DNA of 64,000 nt. Origin: Verrucomicrobiota bacterium (GTDB taxonomy: Bacteria > Verrucomicrobiota > Verrucomicrobiia > Limisphaerales > UBA1319). This document shows, piece after piece, positions 51,796-64,000 of this stretch. Where the stretch lies: assembly GCA_022711435.1 (NCBI GenBank), contig JAKLFB010000005.1, positions 1 to 64,000 of the forward strand. The letters run 5' to 3'. The notes under the pieces were generated by a model. The model worked only from the letters and a program-made list of their open reading frames with translations. It searched no databases and was not told the DNA's origin. Position numbers and translations under genes: made by a program. The stretch's first letter is position 1; the number at the start of each line of letters is the position of its first letter.

Positions 51796-52311
51796 ATGCA
51801 CGATCCTGGCTCTTGTCCGGGCCCCCGGGTGGACGCCCTCCTGGCCCTGCTCCGCGCCGCCGATGCCGTCTGGGACGGCAGCCGCCGGTTCTTCCGCCGC
51901 TGGCGCGTCGGCCCCAGCCAGTTCAACGTCCTCAACCTGCTCCATCACCGGGCCGCGGGCCTCCGCCCGACCGAGCTCGGCCGGCAGCTCATCATGCACC
52001 GGTCGAACGTCACAGGGCTCGTCGATCGCCTCGCCGCGCGAGGGCTGCTGCGGCGCGAGCCAATCCCCGGCGACCGCCGGGCGCAGCGGGTCGTCCTCAC
52101 GCCCCGCGGCCGCCGGCTGGTCGAGTCAATCCTCCCCCACTATTACAGGGCGGCGGAGAAGGTTTGCGCCGGAGTGCCCAGCCCGAGGGTGGCCTCCTTG
52201 CGGGCGGATCTGGAAGCCATCGCCGCCCAAGCCATCCGCCAGTCGGGCAACCTCTCGGCCCTGCAGCCCCCGGATCCCTCGAAAACTCGGATCACCACCC
52301 GAAAGCCATGA
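51796..52311 (+). CDS. MarR-family transcription regulator
   Basis: A 171-residue winged-helix regulator: SQFNVLNLLHHRAAGLRPTE then LGRQLIMHRSNVTGLVDRLA (recognition helix) and the wing RREPIPGDRRAQRVVLTPRG, the diagnostic MarR DxRxxxxxLT pattern. C-terminal helices would complete the dimer. ATG at 51796 is used; the in-frame TTG at 51790 lies in the -10 element. It is first of a three-gene operon with 4-bp overlaps (marR, MFS, aas-like), so it probably represses phospholipid-repair genes and responds to a lipid-like or amphipathic ligand. Confidence 0.88.
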   Translation: MHDPGSCPGPRVDALLALLRAADAVWDGSRRFFRRWRVGPSQFNVLNLLHHRAAGLRPTELGRQLIMHRSNVTGLVDRLAARGLLRREPIPGDRRAQRVVLTPRGRRLVESILPHYYRAAEKVCAGVPSPRVASLRADLEAIAAQAIRQSGNLSALQPPDPSKTRITTRKP

Positions 52312-53669
52312 ACGCCTCCCCTGCCCCGCCATCGGCCTCTTCGGCCGCCAAGGCCCCCGACGGCCCTCCGCCCGCGCCACCCGCCCGCCGGGCCGTCGTG
52401 AGCTGGATCCTGTACGATCTGGCCAATACCATCTTCTCCATGGGGGTGATCTCGGTATATTTCCCGGAGTGGCTCAAGGAGGTCCGAGGCGACCGCTCCG
52501 TCAGCGTCAACAACCAGATGGTCGCCCTTTCCATGGGGATCATTTTCGTGGTCTCGCCTCTGCTGGGCGCGATGACGGATCGCGCGCGCCGGCGGCTGCC
52601 GTTCCTGACGGTCAGCACGACGGTCTGCGTGCTGCTCACGGCGCTTCTGACGCGGGTCGGGTATGGCATGACCCTCCTGCTGTTCGTCGCCGCGAACATC
52701 GCCTACCAGGCCGGAGTGCAGTTTTACGATGCGCTCCTGCCCGAGGTCAGCACCGAGGAGAACCGCGGCTGGATCGGCGGTCTGGGGGTTGGCTTTGGGT
52801 ACCTGGGCGCCTTCATCGCGGTCAGCTTCGGCTGGCTGCTGGCGGGGAGCCACCGCTGGCTGCTGTTCCCGCTGATCGCTCTGAGCTTCCTGGCCTTCGC
52901 CCTGCCCTGCATGATCTTCGTGCGCGAGCGGGGCAATCCGCATCCGGCGCCGATCAACTTCCATGCCATCCGCGAATCCACGGCCCGAACGATCCGGACC
53001 CTGCGCTCGACCCGGGCCTATCCGGGCCTGGGACGGTTTCTGATCGGCCGCGTGTTCTACACCGATGCGATCAACACCGTGATTGGCAACATGGCGTTGT
53101 TCGTGCTGTATGTGGGGCAGACGGACGGGCTGGGGATCGATGAGCAGCACCGCCAAAAGAACCTGATCTTCTTTTTTGCGATCGGGTGCGCCGTGATCGG
53201 CGGGCTGCTCTGGGGCCGCCTGGCCGATCGGTGGGGGCCCAAGCGCACCTTGAGCGTCGTGCTCGTCACGTGGCTCGTCCTTTTCGCCAGCGCGGGCGCG
53301 ATCGGCCTGGCGCAACTGCCGATGGCGACGATGTATCCTCTGGCGATCGGCGTGGGGATCGCTCTGGGCGGAACCTGGGCGGCGGACCGGCCATTCATGC
53401 TTCGGCTCACGCCGCCGGACCGGGTGGGCGAGTTTTACGGATTGTATGGCATGGTGGGACGATTCTCGGCGATCACCGGGCCGGTGATCTACTGGCTGAC
53501 CTTCGAGTTCGGCCGCGGGATCCTCGGCCTGTCCACCCTGCAAGGCCAGGGCCTGGCCACCCTCACTCTGCTCGGCATGGTCGCGATCGCCATGGCCATC
53601 CTGCGGCCGGTCTCCGATCGGCCGCGCGACTGGTCCGCGCTTGGATCCCATTGCGAATCCCACGGATGA
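52308..53669 (+). CDS. UMF1-type (Atg22-like) MFS transporter
   Basis: A 453-residue inner-membrane transporter with about twelve helices. The start of the UMF1/Atg22 group is recognisable: VVSWILYDLANTIFSMGVIS, followed by SMGIIFVVSPLLGAMTDRAR, QFYDALLPEVSTEENRGWIG and GVGFGYLGAF. Later segments include ALGGTWAADRPFMLRLTPPD and EFYGLYGMVGRFSAITGP. Substrates of this group are poorly known. Its place between a MarR gene and an Aas-like gene is that of LplT, the lysophospholipid flippase of E. coli, so lysophospholipid or fatty acid traffic is the likely cargo. ATGA overlaps join it to both neighbours; the longer open frame from 51792 is a shadow of marR. Confidence 0.85.
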   Translation: MNASPAPPSASSAAKAPDGPPPAPPARRAVVSWILYDLANTIFSMGVISVYFPEWLKEVRGDRSVSVNNQMVALSMGIIFVVSPLLGAMTDRARRRLPFLTVSTTVCVLLTALLTRVGYGMTLLLFVAANIAYQAGVQFYDALLPEVSTEENRGWIGGLGVGFGYLGAFIAVSFGWLLAGSHRWLLFPLIALSFLAFALPCMIFVRERGNPHPAPINFHAIRESTARTIRTLRSTRAYPGLGRFLIGRVFYTDAINTVIGNMALFVLYVGQTDGLGIDEQHRQKNLIFFFAIGCAVIGGLLWGRLADRWGPKRTLSVVLVTWLVLFASAGAIGLAQLPMATMYPLAIGVGIALGGTWAADRPFMLRLTPPDRVGEFYGLYGMVGRFSAITGPVIYWLTFEFGRGILGLSTLQGQGLATLTLLGMVAIAMAILRPVSDRPRDWSALGSHCESHG

Positions 53670-55837
53670 AATCCATTCTGTTCCGTCTCTTGCAGCGCCT
53701 GATACGGATCGGGCTCCGGCTCTGTTTCGGCTTTCGCGCGTATCATCGGGAGGTCCTGAACGCGCCCGGGCCCGTCCTTCTCGTGCCGAACCACTTGTCA
53801 TGGATCGACTGGCTGTTCCTGGGCTCCTGCCTGGATCCCGACTGGCGGTTCGTGACCTCGCTGGTCACGGCCCAAAACACGTTCCTGCATCGCTGGATCA
53901 TGGTGAACCGGCGCACCTTTCCGGTCGACACCGCATCGCCCTATGCGGCCCGGCACATGGCGCAGTACCTGGCGCGCGGGGGGCGCCTGGTCCTGTTCGC
54001 CGAGGGCCGGATGTCGCTGACGGGATCGCTGATGAAGCTGTTTGACGGCACGGGTTTTCTGATCGAGAAATCAGGCGCCCGCGTCATCACCGCCTACCTC
54101 CGCGGCGTGAACCGTCTGCGGTGGGCGCGCCATGCCGGATGGAAGCGCTGGTGGCCGCGTGTGTCCGTCCATTTCAGCCCCGTCCTCTCTCCGCCCGAAG
54201 GCCGAGGCCTGGCGTCCGCAGTGAGCCGCCGGCGGATCACGGACTGGCTGCGGGACCAAATCATGGAACAACAGCTGGCGGTCGAGATGGAGCATGGCGC
54301 AGGGGACGTCCTGACGGCCGTTCTCGACATGGCCCGACAGCGGCCCGGCCAGGTTGTGCTCGAGGATTTCACCCGCCAGACGATCACGTATCGGCGTTTG
54401 CTGACGGGCGCCAGCCTGCTGGCCAAGCCATGGCGGACCGGGCTCGATCCCGGCTCGCCCCGGGTGGGCGTGCTCCTGCCCAACACCAATGCCATGCCGA
54501 CCGTCCTGCTCAGCCTCTGGGGAGCGGGCAAGATCCCCGCGATTCTCAACTACTCATCCGGGCTGGCAGCCATTCTGGCAGCCTGCCGTCTGGGCGGGCT
54601 GCGGCAGGTGATCACCTCCCGCCTGTTTCTCGAACGCGCCCGCCTTTCCGCACAACCCCTGATCGAGGCGGGCCTTGGCCTCGTCTATCTCGAGGACATC
54701 CGCGCATCGATGTCTCGATCCCGGACTTTGCTGGCTCTGTTTTGCCAATGGATCGGCAAGGGCCGCGGGCTGCGCCGGGCCGCCCGCCGGCACTGCCAGG
54801 GTGGCAGTCCAGCCGTGATCCTCTACACCAGCGGCTCGGAGGGCGAACCCAAGGGCGTCGAGCTGACCCATGCCAATCTCCTGGCCAACATCCGGCAGAT
54901 GCTCATCGTGTCCGACATCGAGGACCACGACCGCATGTTCAACGCACTGCCCCTGTTCCACAGTTTCGGCCTGACGGTGGGCGCCTTGCTGCCGCTGGTT
55001 CGCGGGCTGCACGTCTTCCTGTATCCATCTCCGCTGCACTACCGTCTGGTCCCCTACGCGGTCTACGATCGCTGCTGCACGATCATGCTCAGCACGAATA
55101 CGTTCCTGAAGGGCTACGCGCGCTTTGCGCATCCGTACGACTTTCGCACCCTGCGCTACCTGTTTGCGGGTGCGGAAAAGGTCCAGGAGAGCACGCGGAA
55201 CCTTTACGCCCGGCGGTTCGGGGTGCGGATTCTCGAAGGGTATGGGGTGACGGAGTGCAGCCCGTGCCTGTCGGTCAACGTGCCGATGGCGAACCGCGAG
55301 GGGTCCGCTGGCCGGTTCATGCCCGGTCTCCGGCACCGGATCGAGCCGGTCGAAGGCGTTGCGGAGGGCGGCCGCCTGTCGGTGCAGGGGCCCAACATCA
55401 TGCGTGGTTACCTCAATCCCGAGCCCAACGCGCGATTCCAGGCAACGGGCGGCTGGTACGACACCGGCGACATCGTCCGCGTGGATGCCGACGGCTTCGT
55501 CTTCATTCTTGGCCGAGTGAAACGCTTCGCCAAGATCAGCGGTGAAATGGTCAGCCTCACGGCCATCGAAGACACGCTCGCCGGCGCATTCCCCGACATG
55601 GGTCACCGCTGCGCGGTCGCCGTCCTGGCCGTGCCCGATTCGGCCAAAGGCGAGGCCATTGTCGCCGTGGCCAACGAACCCCGCCTGACGCTGGACCGGA
55701 TCCGCCGCTGCCTGCAGGAGCAGAAATGCTCGAACCTCTGCCTCCCCGGCGAGCTCAAGACGGTCCCCGAGATCCCCAAGCTCGGCACGGGCAAGATCGA
55801 TCATCGCGCCTTGGCGGCCATCCTGCGCAATCCTTGA
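53666..55837 (+). CDS. aas: Aas-like acyltransferase/acyl-ACP synthetase
   Basis: A 723-residue fusion close in length to E. coli Aas (719). Residues 1-210 are a PlsC-type acyltransferase: NHLSWIDWLFLG has the HX4D motif and LFAEGRMSLTG the EGR motif. Residues 220-723 are an AMP-forming acyl-ACP synthetase: ILYTSGSEGEPKGVELTHAN (P-loop), FAGAEKVQ, LEGYGVTECSP, GWYDTGDIVRVDADGFVFIL and C-terminal Lys in PKLGTGKIDH. Aas reacylates 2-acyl-glycerophosphoethanolamine in the inner membrane. Its ATG overlaps the transporter stop. The frame runs further upstream (to 53186) only as a shadow of the transporter. Confidence 0.93.
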   Translation: MKSILFRLLQRLIRIGLRLCFGFRAYHREVLNAPGPVLLVPNHLSWIDWLFLGSCLDPDWRFVTSLVTAQNTFLHRWIMVNRRTFPVDTASPYAARHMAQYLARGGRLVLFAEGRMSLTGSLMKLFDGTGFLIEKSGARVITAYLRGVNRLRWARHAGWKRWWPRVSVHFSPVLSPPEGRGLASAVSRRRITDWLRDQIMEQQLAVEMEHGAGDVLTAVLDMARQRPGQVVLEDFTRQTITYRRLLTGASLLAKPWRTGLDPGSPRVGVLLPNTNAMPTVLLSLWGAGKIPAILNYSSGLAAILAACRLGGLRQVITSRLFLERARLSAQPLIEAGLGLVYLEDIRASMSRSRTLLALFCQWIGKGRGLRRAARRHCQGGSPAVILYTSGSEGEPKGVELTHANLLANIRQMLIVSDIEDHDRMFNALPLFHSFGLTVGALLPLVRGLHVFLYPSPLHYRLVPYAVYDRCCTIMLSTNTFLKGYARFAHPYDFRTLRYLFAGAEKVQESTRNLYARRFGVRILEGYGVTECSPCLSVNVPMANREGSAGRFMPGLRHRIEPVEGVAEGGRLSVQGPNIMRGYLNPEPNARFQATGGWYDTGDIVRVDADGFVFILGRVKRFAKISGEMVSLTAIEDTLAGAFPDMGHRCAVAVLAVPDSAKGEAIVAVANEPRLTLDRIRRCLQEQKCSNLCLPGELKTVPEIPKLGTGKIDHRALAAILRNP

Positions 55838-55899
55838 AGGACAGCGATGGGGCTCATCCGGCTTGCCGGATCGCTCGGTCAAATCCTGTCTCGAGGCGG

Positions 55900-57381
55900 C
55901 TACGGTAACATTGTGCTGCCCATCAGGAACCGATCGCACTCGCGCGCGGCGCCACGGCCCTCGTGGATCGCCCAAACAACCAGGCTTTGGCCCCGCCTGG
56001 CGTCTCCTGCGGCGAACACCCTCGCCACATTCGTGGTGTATTTTCCGGCGGGCGCCTTGGCATTCGAGCGTTCATCCCTCAAGACCGACAGCTCCTGGAG
56101 CAGGCGGTCTTCCGGGCCCAGAAACCCGAGAGCCAGGAGCACGAGCTGGGCGGGCAAGGTCTCCTCGGTGCCTGGGATCTCACAGTGGGCCCAGCCCCCT
56201 TGATCGTTCCGGCGCCACTCGACCCGCACTATGTGGAGCCCGGCCACGCGGCCCTGCGAATCGCCCAGGAACCGCTTCGTCATGACGCAATACCGGCGTG
56301 GATCGGCGCCGAATTTCGCGGCCGCCTCCTCCTGGCCGTAATCGACCCGGTGGACCTTTGGCCATTGCGGCCATGGATTGTCCGGCGGCCTCTGGTCCGG
56401 CGGGCGGGGCAGGATCTCCAGCTGGGCCAGGCTCCGGCAGCCATGGCGCAGGGATGTGCCCACGCAATCCGTCCCGGTGTCGCCGCCTCCGATGACCACG
56501 ACATCTCGCGCGGCGGCATCGATGAAACGGGCGTCCTCTCCGCTCCCCAGCAGCCGCCGGGTGTTCGCGGTCAGAAAATCCACGGCGAAATGGATCCCTC
56601 CCAGCGAGCGCCCCTCGACGGGCAGGTCGCGCGGCTTGGTCGCCCCCAGGCACAACACAACCGCGTCATGCTCCTCCCGCAAGCGGCTCGCCGGATAGTC
56701 GCGCCCCACTTCCGTGCCGCAGACGAACTGGATCCCCTCACGCTCCATGCATTCGATCCGCCGCTGAACGACCTGCTTGTCGAGCTTCATGTTGGGAATG
56801 CCGTACTGGAGCAATCCGCCCGGCCGGTCGGCGCGCTCGAACACGGTGACCAGGTGCCCTGCCCGGTTCAGCTGGGCTGCGCAGGCCAGCCCCGCGGGCC
56901 CCGATCCCACGACCGCCACCCGCTTGCCCGTCCGCATCGAGGGCGGCTCCGGTCTCACCCACTGCTCGGCGAATCCCTTCTCGATGATCTCGCACTCGAT
57001 CTGCTTGATCGCCACCGGAGGATCGATGATCCCCAGGACACAGGATCCTTCGCACGGGGCCGGGCAGACCCGGCCGGTGAACTCCGGAAAGTTGTTGGTC
57101 CGGAGCAGCCGCTGGAGCGCCTCGCGCCACAGCCCCCGATAGACCAGGTCGTTCCATTCCGGAATGAGGTTGTGGATGGGGCACCCGGACGCCATGCCCG
57201 CCAGGAGATGGCCCGTGTGGCAGAATGGCGTGCCGCAATCCATGCATCGGGCCGCCTGGCGCCTCAGCCCGGCCAGGTCCGCCGGCAGATGGAACTCGCG
57301 CCAGTCGCCCAGGCGCTCGGCCGTGGGCCGCTCCGCCGCTGCCTGCCTCGCATACTCGATAAATCCCGTGGGCTTTCCCAT
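55900..57381 (-). CDS. gltD: Glutamate synthase small subunit (NADPH)
   Basis: GltD feeds electrons from NADPH through FAD and iron-sulfur clusters to GltB. The 493-residue protein starts [13 protein letters not shown], as usual. The cysteine-rich N-terminus that holds two 4Fe-4S clusters is intact ([32 protein letters not shown]). FAD and NADPH sites follow: [17 protein letters not shown] near residue 150 and [14 protein letters not shown] near 290. The C-terminus [18 protein letters not shown] is standard. It lies 35 bp after gltB in one operon; the frame upstream of 57381 is a shadow of gltB. It converges on the aas-like gene with about 60 bp between them. Confidence 0.96.
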   Translation of the reverse strand: MGKPTGFIEYARQAAAERPTAERLGDWREFHLPADLAGLRRQAARCMDCGTPFCHTGHLLAGMASGCPIHNLIPEWNDLVYRGLWREALQRLLRTNNFPEFTGRVCPAPCEGSCVLGIIDPPVAIKQIECEIIEKGFAEQWVRPEPPSMRTGKRVAVVGSGPAGLACAAQLNRAGHLVTVFERADRPGGLLQYGIPNMKLDKQVVQRRIECMEREGIQFVCGTEVGRDYPASRLREEHDAVVLCLGATKPRDLPVEGRSLGGIHFAVDFLTANTRRLLGSGEDARFIDAAARDVVVIGGGDTGTDCVGTSLRHGCRSLAQLEILPRPPDQRPPDNPWPQWPKVHRVDYGQEEAAAKFGADPRRYCVMTKRFLGDSQGRVAGLHIVRVEWRRNDQGGWAHCEIPGTEETLPAQLVLLALGFLGPEDRLLQELSVLRDERSNAKAPAGKYTTNVARVFAAGDARRGQSLVVWAIHEGRGAARECDRFLMGSTMLP

Positions 57382-57416
57382 GTTTGAATCCTCGGTGCCT
57401 TGGGTGTGGATTGGGT

Positions 57417-64000
<6,584 letters not shown>

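Noticed and set aside
55856..55871. ATCCGGCTTGCCGGAT palindrome between the convergent aas-like gene and gltD, considered as a bidirectional terminator.
   Set aside because: The stem is short with a 2-nt loop and no T-run follows on either strand.

Overview
The window looks like a chromosomal segment of a GC-rich, Gram-negative bacterium of the PVC group, most likely Verrucomicrobiota. That placement is inferred from several things together: a DUF1559-type prepilin, many secreted carbohydrate-active and repeat proteins, a TrpR repressor joined to a TrpB2 gene, the order rpmH-rnpA-yidD-yidC-khpB, and weak Shine-Dalgarno use. No rRNA, tRNA or CRISPR array was found.

Layout. Positions 1-2.7 kb hold a decayed Cmr2/Cas10 (type III-B CRISPR effector) gene cut off by a complete IS630-family element. 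Positions 2.7-12 kb alternate ordinary genes (prepilin, a secreted carbohydrate-binding protein, trpR-trpB) with intergenic islands packed with dispersed hairpin repeats and one MITE-like element. Positions 12-21.4 kb are catabolic: an S9 peptidase, a sialidase and a heparinase II/III-type protein on the minus strand, a plus-strand set of BKACE (DUF849), an Asp/Glu racemase-like protein and a cupin sugar isomerase-like protein, and an organophosphate-type transporter. Positions 21.8-24.6 kb encode a GspC/PilP-like secreted protein and a fusion of a PQQ propeller with a metallo-beta-lactamase-like domain.

Positions 24.7-38.2 kb are dominated by two giant exported proteins on the plus strand: an RHS/YD-repeat lipoprotein with an unrecognised C-terminal domain, and a mosaic of about 2,700 residues with InlB-like repeats, a beta-helix and three separate sets of seven propeller-type repeats. 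A ceramidase-like gene and a 91-bp tandem repeat follow.

Positions 40.2-46.6 kb are housekeeping: a minus-strand lysine/diaminopimelate and folate cluster (dapF-dapA-dapB-folK), divergent from the plus-strand ribosomal protein L34, RNase P and membrane-insertase cluster. Positions 46.7-49.2 kb are a tightly overlapping corrinoid methyl-transfer operon (corrinoid protein, homocysteine methyltransferase, UroD-type methyltransferase). A Tat-exported Gfo/Idh/MocA oxidoreductase and a Crp/Fnr regulator follow. Next comes a MarR-regulated operon for phospholipid repair (UMF1-type MFS transporter plus Aas-like acyltransferase/acyl-ACP synthetase). The window ends with nitrogen assimilation (gltB-gltD divergent from gdhA) and the 3' part of a CutA gene.

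Starts were often moved inward from the longest reading frame, to avoid overlap with a neighbour, to match family length, or to expose a signal peptide. Assignments rest on visible motifs and remembered family features; no database search was possible.
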